DNA of 64,000 nucleotides, taken from NCBI GenBank assembly GCA_022448525.1, contig JAKVCX010000009.1, positions 219,466 through 283,465 of the forward strand, written 5' to 3'. The position numbers were made by a program, and so were the translations under genes. Shown here piece by piece: positions 8,958 through 19,389 of the stretch (the stretch's first letter is position 1; every line of letters begins with the position of its first letter). This DNA is from Tenacibaculum sp. GTDB lineage: Bacteria > Bacteroidota > Bacteroidia > Flavobacteriales > Flavobacteriaceae. The notes under the pieces were generated by a model, which saw nothing but the letters and a program-made list of their open reading frames with translations, did not search any database and was not told the origin of the DNA.

Positions 8958-8961
8958 ATTA

Positions 8962-10977
8962 TTGTCAACAATTAAGAAAAACATATTAAATAAACTCTAT
9001 ATAGTAGCGACTGTCATGTCGCTTTTTCTGCTTGTTGTAGGTTTTAAGGTTTTTGAGTTGCAATATTTAGACGGAGATAAGTATAAGAAGAAAGCGTTAG
9101 AGTCTACGATTAAGAATGATACCATTTTTGCTAACAAAGGAAATGTTTATGCTGCAGATGGGAATTTACTAGCGACATCAATTTCTAGTTACACAATTAG
9201 AATGGATGTGGTTTCTGTAGATGATAATGTTTTTGAAGAAAATATTGCAGGTTTAACTAAAGAGCTTTCGAAAATGCTAGGTAGAACTTCAAGTTACTAC
9301 GAGAAAAAGTTAAGGGAAGCTAAGAGAGTTCGTAATAGATATTTGTTAATAGCCAGAAATATTGGATATAACGATTATATGCGAATGAAGAGTTTTCCAA
9401 TATTTAAGTTGGGAGTTTATCGTGGAGGTTTTATTGCTGAGCAAAAAACTGTAAGAGAACATCCAATAGGAAAAATAGCAGAAAGAACTATTGGTTATAA
9501 TGATCATCGTGGAGGTGCGGGAATAGAAGGAGCGTTTTCTCAATTTATGTTGGGTAAAAACGGATGGAGAATGAAGCAGAAGATTGCAAAAGGTCAATGG
9601 AAACCAATTAATGATGTGAATGAACAAGAGCCTGAAGATGGTAAGGATGTGATTACTACTATTGATGTAAATATTCAGGATATAACGCATCATGCCTTGC
9701 TGAAGCAAATGGAGTATTATGAGGCTGATCATGGTTGTGCTGTAGTAATGGAAACTTCGACAGGAGAAATTAAGGCGATTTCAAATTTAGGAAGGACTTC
9801 TACTGGTAAATATTATGAGAAGAGAAATTATGCGGTTTGGGAGAGTCATGAGCCAGGATCGACTTTTAAGCTGGCAAGTTTAATGGCTGGTCTGGAAGAT
9901 AAAGTTATCGATACGTCTACTGTTGTTGATACAGAAAAGGGAAAGATTTATATCAATAATAGAAAAGTTGAAGATAGTGATAAGGATGGTTATGGTAAAA
10001 TATCATTAGCTAGAGTTTTCGAAGTTTCTTCAAATGTTGGAATTGTGAAAGCAATTCAAAAGCATTATGATAATAATCCAGAAAAGTTTTTAAAACGAAT
10101 GAAACAGTTCGGTTTAGATCAACAAACTGGGGTAAACATAGTGGGTGAAGGAAAGCCTTATATTCCTTCTGTCAAAGAAAAAACTTGGAGTCCTATTAGT
10201 TTGGAATGGATGGCTTGGGGGTATGGTGTTTCGTTAACACCATTGCAGACTTTAATGTTTTACAACGCTGTAGCAAATAATGGCGAGTTGATTAAACCGC
10301 GTTTTGTAAAGGAGTTAAGAGTTGCTGGAAAAACGGTTAAGAAATTTGATAAAGAAGTTTTAAGTAAGCGGATTGCTTCTCAAACAACAATTGATAAGGT
10401 GGTTCGTGTGATGGAAAACACGGTTAAGAAAGGAACAGCAAAAGGGATTTACTCTCCTAACTTTTCAATGGCGGGTAAAACAGGTACAGCGAAAAAATAT
10501 ATTCCAAGAACTAAGAATAAAAATGGTGAGTATGAAGGTGGGTATTATTCGAATAGGAAATATGTAGCATCTTTTGCAGGTTTCTTCCCTGTTAAAAATC
10601 CGAAATATTCATGTATTGTAGTTATTCATGAGCCAGATGTTATGAAAGGTTATTACGGGGCTAAAGTAGCAGCTCCAGTGTTCAAGGAAATTGCTCACAA
10701 GATTTATACTTCAAAACCTTCAAGTGTCCAAATGGTTACAGATTCTGTTGTTAGTAAAACAATTGATAAAGACTATAACAAGTATTTCGCGGTTGTGAGT
10801 AAATATAAGACCATAATGCCAAAAGTTATTGGTATGAGTGGTATGGATGCTATTTCATTGTTGGAAAATATGGGGTTGAAAGTTAGTTTTTCAGGTATGG
10901 GGAAAGTAACAGAGCAATCGATTGAAAGAGGTGTGAAAATTAAAAAAGGAACAACAATACATTTAAAATTATCATAA
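8962..10977 (+). CDS. ftsI: Septal peptidoglycan transpeptidase FtsI (PBP3) with one PASTA domain
   Basis: A 671-residue class B penicillin-binding protein that cross-links septal peptidoglycan. It has an N-terminal membrane anchor at about 12-32, a dimerisation domain to about 230, and a transpeptidase domain with the active Ser300 in STFK, SSN at 356-358 and KTGT at 506-509. One PASTA repeat occupies about 615-671 (begins MPKVIGMSG), usual for Bacteroidetes FtsI and absent in E. coli. The start is TTG at 8962, because the next ATG would cut into the membrane helix. It directly abuts murE with no spacer. Confidence 0.96.
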   Translation: MSTIKKNILNKLYIVATVMSLFLLVVGFKVFELQYLDGDKYKKKALESTIKNDTIFANKGNVYAADGNLLATSISSYTIRMDVVSVDDNVFEENIAGLTKELSKMLGRTSSYYEKKLREAKRVRNRYLLIARNIGYNDYMRMKSFPIFKLGVYRGGFIAEQKTVREHPIGKIAERTIGYNDHRGGAGIEGAFSQFMLGKNGWRMKQKIAKGQWKPINDVNEQEPEDGKDVITTIDVNIQDITHHALLKQMEYYEADHGCAVVMETSTGEIKAISNLGRTSTGKYYEKRNYAVWESHEPGSTFKLASLMAGLEDKVIDTSTVVDTEKGKIYINNRKVEDSDKDGYGKISLARVFEVSSNVGIVKAIQKHYDNNPEKFLKRMKQFGLDQQTGVNIVGEGKPYIPSVKEKTWSPISLEWMAWGYGVSLTPLQTLMFYNAVANNGELIKPRFVKELRVAGKTVKKFDKEVLSKRIASQTTIDKVVRVMENTVKKGTAKGIYSPNFSMAGKTGTAKKYIPRTKNKNGEYEGGYYSNRKYVASFAGFFPVKNPKYSCIVVIHEPDVMKGYYGAKVAAPVFKEIAHKIYTSKPSSVQMVTDSVVSKTIDKDYNKYFAVVSKYKTIMPKVIGMSGMDAISLLENMGLKVSFSGMGKVTEQSIERGVKIKKGTTIHLKLS

Positions 10978-12429
10978 TTGAAAGTTTTAAAAGACATATT
11001 ATATAAGGTGCCGGTTAATGCGGTTTTTGGAGATACAAATGTTCAAGTGAATGCTATTCAGTTTGATAGTAGAAAGTTGTCTTCAAAAGATGTTTTCGTT
11101 GCTCTAAAAGGAGTGACTGTTGATGGGCATGACTTTATTCAGAAAGCAATCGAAAGTAATGTGGCTGTTGTTGTTTGTGAAAGAGTTCCGGAAAATAAAG
11201 AAAATGGTGTTACTTACGTAGAAGTCGCTGACTCAAGCGAAGCCCTTGCGATGATGTCTGCAAATTTCTATGATAATCCATCAAAAAAGATAAAGCTAAT
11301 TGGTGTCACTGGTACCAATGGAAAAACAACAATTACAAGTTTATTGTATGAGTTGTTCATGAGCTTAGGGAAAGGAGTCGGGTTGCTGTCAACTGTTAAG
11401 ATAATGATTAACGATCGTGAGTTTAAGGCAACCCATACCACTCCTGACTCTTTAACTATTAATAGTTATTTAGCTGAGATGGTTGATGATGGTGTTGAGT
11501 ATTGCTTTATGGAAGTTAGTTCTCACGGAATTCATCAAAACCGAACATTAGGGTTGGATTTTGTAGGTGGTGTGTTTACAAATCTTTCCCATGATCATTT
11601 AGATTATCATGAAACTTTTGCTGAATACCGAGATGTGAAGAAACGTTTTTTTGATCAGTTATCTAAAGATGCTTTTGCGCTAACGAATATTGATGATAAA
11701 AATGGAAACATCATGATTCAAAATACCAAAGCAAAAAAGTTGTCTTATGCCTTAAAAACGTTAGGTGATTATAAGGCTAAAATTCTTGAAAAAAGTTTCT
11801 CAGGTTCACTTTTAACGATAAATGGTGTTGAGATATGGACTAAGTTGATTGGGAATTTCAACGCTTATAATGTGTTGGCTATTTATGGGGTTGCTGATTT
11901 GTTAGGTGTTGATAAACTTGAAATTTTAAGAGGGATTAGCGAATTGAATAGTGTGAGTGGCAGATTTCAATATGTGGTTTCACAAGAAAGAGTTACAGCA
12001 ATTGTTGATTATGCGCACACACCAGATGCTCTTAAGAATGTGTTGGAAACAATCAATGGAATCAGAACTGGTAACGAAAATGTAATTACTGTTGTGGGTT
12101 GTGGTGGTGATCGTGATAAAATGAAAAGACCAAAGATGGCTCATATTGCTTCTCAATTAAGCAGTCAAGCAATTTTTACTTCTGATAATCCAAGGACAGA
12201 GGATCCTCAGGCCATTATTGATGAAATGGAAAAAGGAGTTTCTCCTGAGAACTATAAAAAGACGTTATCTATCCTAGATAGGAAACAGGCGATTAAAACG
12301 GCTTATAAACTAGCGTCACCTGGTGATATAATTCTAATTGCTGGAAAGGGACATGAAAATTATCAAGAAGTGAATGGGGAAAGACGTCATTTTGATGATT
12401 TAGAGGAGATAAAAATGTGTTTTAATTAA
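10978..12429 (+). CDS. murE: UDP-MurNAc-L-Ala-D-Glu:meso-diaminopimelate ligase MurE
   Basis: A 483-residue cytoplasmic Mur ligase that adds the third stem-peptide amino acid. The ATP loop GVTGTNGKTT is near residue 104, THTTPDS binds the nucleotide substrate, and the C-terminal DNPRTEDP contains DNPR, the motif that selects meso-diaminopimelate over lysine. The peptidoglycan is therefore probably of the DAP type. The start is TTG at 10978, immediately after the ftsI stop, giving the typical N-terminus MKVLKDIL. Confidence 0.97.
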   Translation: MKVLKDILYKVPVNAVFGDTNVQVNAIQFDSRKLSSKDVFVALKGVTVDGHDFIQKAIESNVAVVVCERVPENKENGVTYVEVADSSEALAMMSANFYDNPSKKIKLIGVTGTNGKTTITSLLYELFMSLGKGVGLLSTVKIMINDREFKATHTTPDSLTINSYLAEMVDDGVEYCFMEVSSHGIHQNRTLGLDFVGGVFTNLSHDHLDYHETFAEYRDVKKRFFDQLSKDAFALTNIDDKNGNIMIQNTKAKKLSYALKTLGDYKAKILEKSFSGSLLTINGVEIWTKLIGNFNAYNVLAIYGVADLLGVDKLEILRGISELNSVSGRFQYVVSQERVTAIVDYAHTPDALKNVLETINGIRTGNENVITVVGCGGDRDKMKRPKMAHIASQLSSQAIFTSDNPRTEDPQAIIDEMEKGVSPENYKKTLSILDRKQAIKTAYKLASPGDIILIAGKGHENYQEVNGERRHFDDLEEIKMCFN

Positions 12430-12443
12430 TAATCGTATAGAAG

Positions 12444-13670
12444 ATGTTGTACTATTTGTTTGAGTATTTAGAAAGTGAATTTAATTTAACTGGAGCTAGT
12501 GTTTTTCAGTTTATCACCTTCAGGTCGGCAGCTGCTTTTATTTTGTCTTTGTTGTTGTCAACAATCTTTGGTAAGCGAGTTATTAATTATTTGAGAAGAT
12601 TACAGGTTGGTGAAACTATTCGTGATTTAGGATTAGATGGTCAAATGCAGAAAGCAGGAACACCGACAATGGGAGGTGTTATTATTATTGCTGCTACTTT
12701 AATTCCAGCATTGTTGTTAGCGAAGTTAGATAACATTTATGTTACTATTCTTTTGATAACTACAGTTTGGATGGGGTTTATTGGTTTTACTGATGATTAT
12801 ATTAAAGTGTTCAAGAAAGATAAAGCTGGATTGAAAGGAATATTTAAAGTAATTGGTCAAGTTGGACTTGGGTTAATTGTCGGTGCAATGTTGTATTTCA
12901 GCCCATCAGTTACTATTAAAGAACAGTTACCGGTTGAACAACAAGTAATTCAAGAAAATGGAAAAAGACAGGTGTTCGGAGAGGCTCATAAATCTACAAA
13001 AACAACAGTTCCTTTTCTAAAAGATAACGAGTTAGATTATGCTAAGGCTCTTAGTTTTTTAGGTGATGGATACGAGAAGTATGCTTGGTTAATTTTTATT
13101 CCTATTGTCATTTTTATTGTAACAGGAATTTCTAACGGAGCAAATTTAACAGATGGAATCGATGGTTTGGCTGCTGGATCTTCCGCGATTATGGTGCTGG
13201 TTTTGGCCTTGTTTGCATGGGTTTCAGGTAACATAGTTTTTGCAGATTATCTCGATGTAATGTATATCCCGAATTCCGGAGAAATGACAGTTTTTGTGTT
13301 GGCTTTTGCAGGAGCTTTGATTGGTTTCTTGTGGTACAATACATATCCAGCTCAAGTTTTTATGGGTGATACAGGGAGTTTAACAATTGGTGGAATCATC
13401 GCTGTAATTGCAATTGCAACGAGAAAAGAATTATTACTTCCGTTGCTTGCAGGAATATTTGTTATTGAGAATTTATCGGTGATTTTACAGGTAGGGTATT
13501 TTAAATATACCAAGAAGAAGTATGGTGAAGGTAAAAGGATTTTTAAAATGGCTCCTTTACATCATCATTATCAAAAACTAAACTATCACGAAAGTAAAAT
13601 AGTGACTCGTTTTTGGATTATAGGGATTTTATTAGCGGTGTTTTCTATCGTTACATTGAAATTGAGATAA
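12444..13670 (+). CDS. mraY: Phospho-MurNAc-pentapeptide translocase MraY
   Basis: A 408-residue polytopic membrane enzyme that transfers phospho-MurNAc-pentapeptide to undecaprenyl phosphate, forming lipid I. Key motifs are GTPTMGG, the acidic [18 protein letters not shown] and the histidine motif APLHHHYQ. About ten hydrophobic segments are seen. It is about 45 residues longer than E. coli MraY owing to a hydrophilic insert at about 160-205, which is common in Bacteroidetes. The stop overlaps the murD start by one base (TAATG). Confidence 0.97.
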   Translation: MLYYLFEYLESEFNLTGASVFQFITFRSAAAFILSLLLSTIFGKRVINYLRRLQVGETIRDLGLDGQMQKAGTPTMGGVIIIAATLIPALLLAKLDNIYVTILLITTVWMGFIGFTDDYIKVFKKDKAGLKGIFKVIGQVGLGLIVGAMLYFSPSVTIKEQLPVEQQVIQENGKRQVFGEAHKSTKTTVPFLKDNELDYAKALSFLGDGYEKYAWLIFIPIVIFIVTGISNGANLTDGIDGLAAGSSAIMVLVLALFAWVSGNIVFADYLDVMYIPNSGEMTVFVLAFAGALIGFLWYNTYPAQVFMGDTGSLTIGGIIAVIAIATRKELLLPLLAGIFVIENLSVILQVGYFKYTKKKYGEGKRIFKMAPLHHHYQKLNYHESKIVTRFWIIGILLAVFSIVTLKLR

Positions 13671-15004
13671 TGAAAAAGTTAGTTGTTTTAGGTGGTGGAG
13701 AAAGTGGTGTTGGTACTGCCATTTTAGGAAAGAAACAAGGGTTTGATGTTTTTGTTTCTGATTTAGGAGTAATAAACCAAGAATACAAAGAAGTTCTTTT
13801 ACATCATAATATAAATTTTGAAGAAAAACAGCATACTCGTGAATTGATTTTTCAAGCAGATGTTGTTATGAAAAGTCCTGGTATACCTGATGAGGTGCCG
13901 ATGATTCAAGAGTTGCGATCAGAGGGAGTTTCAGTTGTATCCGAAATTGAATTCGCAGGGAAATTTACAAACGCAAATATTATTGGTATAACTGGTTCTA
14001 ACGGGAAAACAACAACAACAATGTTAACCTATCATTTATTGAAAAATGCTGGTTTGAATATTGGAATGGGTGGAAATATTGGTGATAGTTTCGCTAAGCA
14101 AGTTGCTCAAGAATCATATGAAAATTATGTGTTAGAGTTAAGTAGTTTTCAGTTGGATGGTGTTGAGGATTTTAATTCTCATATCGCGATGATTACAAAC
14201 ATAACGCCTGACCATCTAGATCGATATGATTACGATTTTAATAAATACATCGCTTCAAAATTTAGAATAGCAAAAAATCAAACATCAAATGATTTTTTAA
14301 TTTATGATTTAGATGATAAAGTAATAACGGATTGGTTAAAAGCTAATCAAGTAAAATCAAAATTAGTTCCGTTTTCAATTAAAGAAGAGTTGAATTATGG
14401 TGCGTTTTTGAGTGAGAATAATATAATAATAAGATTAAACGAAGAAGAGTATATAATGAATACATCCTATTTAACAGTTAAAGGAAAGCACAATACAAAA
14501 AATGCAATGGCTTCAATGTTAGCGGCTAAGTTGTTGAAAGTAAGAAATCAATCAATTACAGAAAGCATGTCTAGTTTTGAGGGAGCCGAGCATCGTTTGG
14601 AGAAAGTGCTAAAGGTAGAAGGGGTGTCTTACATAAATGATAGTAAAGCAACAAATGTAAATGCTACATTTTACGCACTAGAATGTATGGATAGACCAAC
14701 AGTTTGGATTGTGGGTGGAGTAGATAAAGGAAATGATTATAGTGATTTATTGCCTTTAGTTAGGGAAAAAGTAAAAGCAATCGTTTGTTTAGGTTTAGAT
14801 AATCAAAAAATCATAAATACGTTTCAAAACGTGGTAGATGTTATTGTGGAAACTGCAGGAGCAGAAGAAGCAGTGAAAGTGTCGCATAAGTTAGCAGAGA
14901 AAAATGATGTAGTGTTGTTGTCTCCTGCTTGTGCAAGTTTCGATTTGTTTGATGATTATGAAGATCGTGGACGTCAATTTAAAAGTGCAGTAAGAAGTTT
15001 ATAG
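13670..15004 (+). CDS. murD: UDP-MurNAc-L-Ala:D-Glu ligase MurD
   Basis: A 444-residue Mur ligase that adds D-glutamate to UDP-MurNAc-L-alanine. The N-terminal Rossmann-like segment starts VVLGGGESGVG, the ATP loop is GITGSNGKTTTT, and the central ligase segment AEHRLEKV and the NDSKATN motif are typical of MurD. An upstream open frame reaches back to 13613, but the ATG at 13670, overlapping the mraY stop, gives the family N-terminus. Confidence 0.96.
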   Translation: MKKLVVLGGGESGVGTAILGKKQGFDVFVSDLGVINQEYKEVLLHHNINFEEKQHTRELIFQADVVMKSPGIPDEVPMIQELRSEGVSVVSEIEFAGKFTNANIIGITGSNGKTTTTMLTYHLLKNAGLNIGMGGNIGDSFAKQVAQESYENYVLELSSFQLDGVEDFNSHIAMITNITPDHLDRYDYDFNKYIASKFRIAKNQTSNDFLIYDLDDKVITDWLKANQVKSKLVPFSIKEELNYGAFLSENNIIIRLNEEEYIMNTSYLTVKGKHNTKNAMASMLAAKLLKVRNQSITESMSSFEGAEHRLEKVLKVEGVSYINDSKATNVNATFYALECMDRPTVWIVGGVDKGNDYSDLLPLVREKVKAIVCLGLDNQKIINTFQNVVDVIVETAGAEEAVKVSHKLAEKNDVVLLSPACASFDLFDDYEDRGRQFKSAVRSL

Positions 15005-15010
15005 TAAAAG

Positions 15011-16198
15011 TTGAAAACGGTATTTAAACATATCAAAGGAGATCGGGCTATTTGGGCAATTGTAGCTATGTTAGCGATATTGTCTTTTATGCCTGTATAT
15101 AGTGCTAGTACAAATCTTGTGTATGTGGTAGGTAATGGTTCTACTACAGGTCATTTAATTAAGCATATTGCTTTATTAATTATGGGGTTTGGTATTTTAT
15201 ATGGAGTTCATAAGATTCCGTATAGATATTTCAGTGGAGGCTCAGTATTAATGTTACCAATCGTTATTTTATTGCTGATTTTCACAATTGCACAAGGAAA
15301 TACTATTGGTGGAGCAAATGCAAGTAGATGGATTCGTATTCCTTTTGTTGGTGTAGGTTTTCAGACTTCTACTCTAGCTGGTTTGGTGTTGTTGGTTTAT
15401 GTAGCTAGATATTTAGCCAAGAATAAAGAGAAGCAAATTGTTTTTAAAGAGAGCTTGATTCAGCTCTGGTTACCGGTTGGGTTGGTCTTGATGTTGATAC
15501 TTCCTGCAAACTTTTCTACAACTGCAATTTTGTTTTTTATGATTGTTTTGTTGGCTTTCATTGGAGGTTATCCTATGAGGTACATTGCCAATGTAGTAGG
15601 AATTGGAATTGTTGCTTTAGGATTGTTTATTCTGGTAGCAAAAGCTTTTCCAGATTTAATGCCAAACAGAATTCACACTTGGGAAAAAAGGATTTCTGGA
15701 TTTTTCTCTGGTGAGAGCGCTGAGAATTATCAAGTTGAAAAGGCGAAAATTGCTATTGCAACTGGTGGAGTTACAGGTAAAGGTCCAGGTAAAAGCGTGC
15801 AAAAGAATTTCTTACCTCAATCTTCTTCAGATTTTATCTATGCTATCATTGTTGAGGAATACGGTTTAGTAGGAGCGGTATTCGTACTGTTTATTTATTT
15901 TTTATTGCTGTTTCGAATTGTTGTTTCAGCAAGAAAAGCGACCACGATTTTTGCCACGCTGTTAACAATAGGTGTCGGTTTGCCAATTGTTTTTCAAGCG
16001 ATGATTAACATGGCGGTAGCGGTAAATTTATTTCCGGTAACAGGGCAAACATTACCATTGATCAGTAGTGGAGGTACGTCTATTTGGATGACGTGTTTTG
16101 CCTTAGGAATGATTTTAAGTGTGAGTGCTTCTAAAAATGAAACTGAAGAATCTATTTTGGATGATAATCCACTAGATATATTGCATGAAACTATATAA
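15011..16198 (+). CDS. ftsW: Septal peptidoglycan glycosyltransferase FtsW
   Basis: A 395-residue SEDS-family membrane protein, the glycan polymerase that pairs with FtsI at the septum. About ten transmembrane segments are visible. The conserved region around the essential aspartate lies in the segment with SSDFIYAIIVEE (near 273-284), and the C-terminal loop reads TGQTLPLISSGGTS, a SEDS hallmark. The start is TTG at 15011, 6 bases after murD. The second SEDS protein in this window, RodA, sits with PBP2, so this copy is assigned to FtsW by its dcw position. Confidence 0.95.
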   Translation: MKTVFKHIKGDRAIWAIVAMLAILSFMPVYSASTNLVYVVGNGSTTGHLIKHIALLIMGFGILYGVHKIPYRYFSGGSVLMLPIVILLLIFTIAQGNTIGGANASRWIRIPFVGVGFQTSTLAGLVLLVYVARYLAKNKEKQIVFKESLIQLWLPVGLVLMLILPANFSTTAILFFMIVLLAFIGGYPMRYIANVVGIGIVALGLFILVAKAFPDLMPNRIHTWEKRISGFFSGESAENYQVEKAKIAIATGGVTGKGPGKSVQKNFLPQSSSDFIYAIIVEEYGLVGAVFVLFIYFLLLFRIVVSARKATTIFATLLTIGVGLPIVFQAMINMAVAVNLFPVTGQTLPLISSGGTSIWMTCFALGMILSVSASKNETEESILDDNPLDILHETI

Positions 16199-16208
16199 TT
16201 AAAGAGAA

Positions 16209-17300
16209 ATGGGAAAGTCTTTAAGAGTCGTAATGAGTGGTGGAGGAACAGGAGGTCATATTTATCCTGCCATAGCTATAGCTAATGAAATTAAGCTGCG
16301 TTATCCTAATGCAGAAATTTTGTTTGTGGGGGCGAAAGACAAAATGGAGATGGAAAAGGTTCCACAGGCGGGATATAAGATCAAAGGTTTGTGGATTTCT
16401 GGTATTCAAAGAAAACTAACGTTAAAAAACTTATTGTTTCCAATTAAGTTAATTAGTAGTTTGTGGAATGCTTATAAAATTATAAGAAAATTTAAACCAA
16501 ATGTAGTTATTGGTACCGGTGGTTTTGCCAGTGGACCAACGTTAATGGTTGCAAATAAAAAGGGAATACCAACATTGGTTCAAGAACAGAATTCTTTTCC
16601 TGGTATTACCAATAAATTATTAAGTAAAAAGACTAATAAGATTTGTGTTGCTTATGATAATTTAGAAAGGTTTTTCCCGAAGGAAAAGATAATTAAGACA
16701 GGAAATCCAGTTCGACAAGATTTGTTGTTGATTCATTCTAAAAGAGAAGAAGCGATAGAGTTTTTTAAACTTGATAAAAAGAAGAAAACGGTTTTGATTA
16801 TCGGTGGAAGTTTAGGTGCCAGAAGGATTAATCAACTAATTGAGTTAGAGTCAGATTTTTTAAAAGCACAAAATGTTCAATTACTATGGCAATGCGGTAA
16901 ATTATATTATGATGAGTACAAGCAGTATAATGATGTAGAAGGAATTCAAGTGTATCCGTTTTTAAATCGTATGGATTTAGCATATGCTGCTGCGGATTTC
17001 ATTATCTCAAGATCTGGAGCGAGTTCTGTATCGGAATTATGTATAGTTGGAAAACCGACCATATTTATTCCTTCTCCAAATGTTGCAGAAGATCATCAAA
17101 CCAAAAATGCAAAAGCAATTGTCGATAAACATGGAGCTTTATTGTTAAAAGAAAGTGAGTTAAATACATTTTCTGTAGTTTTTGAAACTCTGATGAAGGA
17201 CGAAGGAAAACAAGAGAGTTTAAGTGAAAACATAAAAGAGTTGGCGCTGCCAAACGCAACAACTCACATTGTAAATGAAATTGAAAGATTGATAGAGTAG
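16209..17300 (+). CDS. murG: UDP-GlcNAc:lipid I N-acetylglucosaminyltransferase MurG
   Basis: A 363-residue GT-B glycosyltransferase at the inner face of the membrane that converts lipid I to lipid II. The N-terminal [15 protein letters not shown] loop, the second glycine motif GTGGFASGP, and the UDP-GlcNAc binding region with [11 protein letters not shown] are all present. The stop overlaps the GTG start of murC by one base. Confidence 0.96.
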   Translation: MGKSLRVVMSGGGTGGHIYPAIAIANEIKLRYPNAEILFVGAKDKMEMEKVPQAGYKIKGLWISGIQRKLTLKNLLFPIKLISSLWNAYKIIRKFKPNVVIGTGGFASGPTLMVANKKGIPTLVQEQNSFPGITNKLLSKKTNKICVAYDNLERFFPKEKIIKTGNPVRQDLLLIHSKREEAIEFFKLDKKKKTVLIIGGSLGARRINQLIELESDFLKAQNVQLLWQCGKLYYDEYKQYNDVEGIQVYPFLNRMDLAYAAADFIISRSGASSVSELCIVGKPTIFIPSPNVAEDHQTKNAKAIVDKHGALLLKESELNTFSVVFETLMKDEGKQESLSENIKELALPNATTHIVNEIERLIE

Positions 17301-18649
17301 TGGATTTAAAAAATATACATAACGTTTATTTTATCGGTATCGGTGGTATCGGAATGAGTGCTTTGGCAAGGTATTTTTTTAATAACAATAAAAAAGTAGC
17401 AGGTTATGATAAAACACCTACTCCTTTGACAAAAGAACTTGAAGATTTAGGGATTGAAATTCATTACGATGATAATCTTTCTTTAGTTTCTCAAAACTTT
17501 CTAAATAAAGAATATAGTATCGTAGTTTACACACCTGCTATTCCAAATAGTCATAAAGAATTGTCTTATTTTCTACAAAACGATTTTCATGTTTTGAAAA
17601 GAGCGGAAGTCTTAGGGAAAATTACAGAAAATACATTTTGTTTAGCAGTGGCGGGAACTCATGGAAAAACAACAACAAGTTCTATTTTAGGGCATATCAT
17701 GCAGCCGTTTAGTGCTACTTCGTTTTTAGGAGGAATTACAGAGAATTATAACTCAAATTTGATTCTTGGAAAAGATGAAGTTTCTGTTGTTGAGGCAGAT
17801 GAATATGATCGTTCTTTTTTGCAGTTATCACCGAATATTGCATGTGTAACTTCTATGGATGCTGATCATTTGGATATTTATGGAGAACATAATTCTTTGT
17901 TAGATTCATTTAAAGAATTTTCTAACAAAGTCACTGAGAAATTAGTTGTTGCTAAGGGGTTAGATTTAGAAGGCTTGACTTATGCTATTGATGAGGAAGC
18001 TGATTACAAAGCATTCAATTTAAGAGTCGGTAATGGTGCATATCTTTTTGATGTTGCTACTCCACAAGGAAGTGTTACCGATATTGAATTTAGTTTACCA
18101 GGAAGACATAATATAATGAACGCTTTAGCTGCTTTGGCGATGGCTAATTGTTATGGTGTTTCTTTAGAAGATATTAAATCTCAGTTAAAAACGTTTACTG
18201 GAGTTCAGAGACGTTTTTCATATAAAATAAAAGAAGAGGATTTAGTTTTAATAGATGATTATGCACATCATCCGACAGAGATAAAAGTAGTTGAGTCAGC
18301 TGTTAGGGAAATGTATCCTAATAAGAAAGTCTTGGCTGTTTTTCAACCTCATTTATATTCGAGAACTAATGATTTTATTGAAGAGTTTGCCTACGAGTTG
18401 TCAAAATTTGATGATTTGGTATTGTTAGATATTTACCCTGCCCGTGAATTACCAATGGAAGGAGTGACATCAGAGTGGTTACTGAGTAAAATAAAATCTG
18501 AAAATAAGTGTTTGTTGTCTAAGGAAAAGATGAAAAACTATGTAAAAGAGTCGGATGCGAATGTTGTTTTGATGTTGGGAGCTGGAGATATTGGCCTCTT
18601 AGTGAAAGAAGTAAAAGAAGTAATGATAAATCGTGTAAAAAAAGTATGA
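17300..18649 (+). CDS. murC: UDP-MurNAc:L-alanine ligase MurC
   Basis: A 449-residue Mur ligase that adds L-alanine to UDP-MurNAc. The N-terminal FIGIGGIGMSALA binds the UDP moiety, the ATP loop is AGTHGKTTTS, and VEADEYDRSF and DDYAHHPTE are MurC family signatures. The start is a GTG at 17300 that shares its first base with the last base of the murG stop. It overlaps ftsQ by 4 bases. Confidence 0.96.
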   Translation: MDLKNIHNVYFIGIGGIGMSALARYFFNNNKKVAGYDKTPTPLTKELEDLGIEIHYDDNLSLVSQNFLNKEYSIVVYTPAIPNSHKELSYFLQNDFHVLKRAEVLGKITENTFCLAVAGTHGKTTTSSILGHIMQPFSATSFLGGITENYNSNLILGKDEVSVVEADEYDRSFLQLSPNIACVTSMDADHLDIYGEHNSLLDSFKEFSNKVTEKLVVAKGLDLEGLTYAIDEEADYKAFNLRVGNGAYLFDVATPQGSVTDIEFSLPGRHNIMNALAALAMANCYGVSLEDIKSQLKTFTGVQRRFSYKIKEEDLVLIDDYAHHPTEIKVVESAVREMYPNKKVLAVFQPHLYSRTNDFIEEFAYELSKFDDLVLLDIYPARELPMEGVTSEWLLSKIKSENKCLLSKEKMKNYVKESDANVVLMLGAGDIGLLVKEVKEVMINRVKKV

Positions 18650-19389
18650 ATAGACAGGTAATTATTTATCCAATATTTGTTTCTTTGCTGCTTGTTTTGT
18701 CGGTATTATACGGCTTTACAAAAAATAGAAATTTAGACAGAAATGTTCATTCTATTGAGGTAAAATTTGCTGAAGGTGATAATTCATTTTTAACTCATGA
18801 AACGGTTAATAAATTGTTAATACAAAGTGAGGTAACCGTTAAAAACCAAGCAAAAAGAATCATAGATTTACACAGTCTAGAGGAAAAGGTGTTGGCAAAT
18901 CCATATGTTGATAAAGCAAAGGTATTTGTAACACCAGGGGGATTAATTAAAACTCATATTTCACAAAAGGAGCCTGTCGCTAGAATTATTTCTGGTGAGC
19001 AGATGTATTATGTTGATGATAAAGGATATGAATTTCCATTATCAACAAACTATTCTGCGCGTGTACCATTGGTAAAAGGAGAAGATTTATCTTCTAATAT
19101 TGAAGAAATAACGAAGTTAATTCGATTTATTTCTCAGGATGATTTCCTTAAGAAAGAAATTACAGGTATTCGAGTTACGAATACCAAGGAGTATATTTTA
19201 CATGTACGAAGTGGAGATTATACCGTTCATTTTGGAAAGTTTGACAATGTGAATGTGAAGTTTAAAAAGCTAAAAGCTTTTTATAATAAATCGTTAAAAG
19301 ATAAATCGATTAGTAAATACGAGACAATTAATTTAAAGTACCGCAACCAAGTGGTTTGCACAAAACAAAATCAAGATGGAAAACAATAA
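18646..19389 (+). CDS. ftsQ: Cell division protein FtsQ
   Basis: A 247-residue bitopic division protein. A short basic N-terminus precedes one membrane helix at about 6-24. A periplasmic POTRA-like part follows, with VKFAEGDNSFLTHETVNKLL and ANPYVDKAKVFVTPGG typical of the Bacteroidetes FtsQ/DivIB family. Position between murC and ftsA supports it. The start overlaps murC by 4 bases and the end overlaps ftsA by 14 bases. Confidence 0.92.
   Translation: MNRQVIIYPIFVSLLLVLSVLYGFTKNRNLDRNVHSIEVKFAEGDNSFLTHETVNKLLIQSEVTVKNQAKRIIDLHSLEEKVLANPYVDKAKVFVTPGGLIKTHISQKEPVARIISGEQMYYVDDKGYEFPLSTNYSARVPLVKGEDLSSNIEEITKLIRFISQDDFLKKEITGIRVTNTKEYILHVRSGDYTVHFGKFDNVNVKFKKLKAFYNKSLKDKSISKYETINLKYRNQVVCTKQNQDGKQ

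Noticed and set aside
8563..8971. Two minus-strand frames opposite rsmH and ftsL
   Set aside because: They have low-complexity composition and lie fully opposite well-supported genes.
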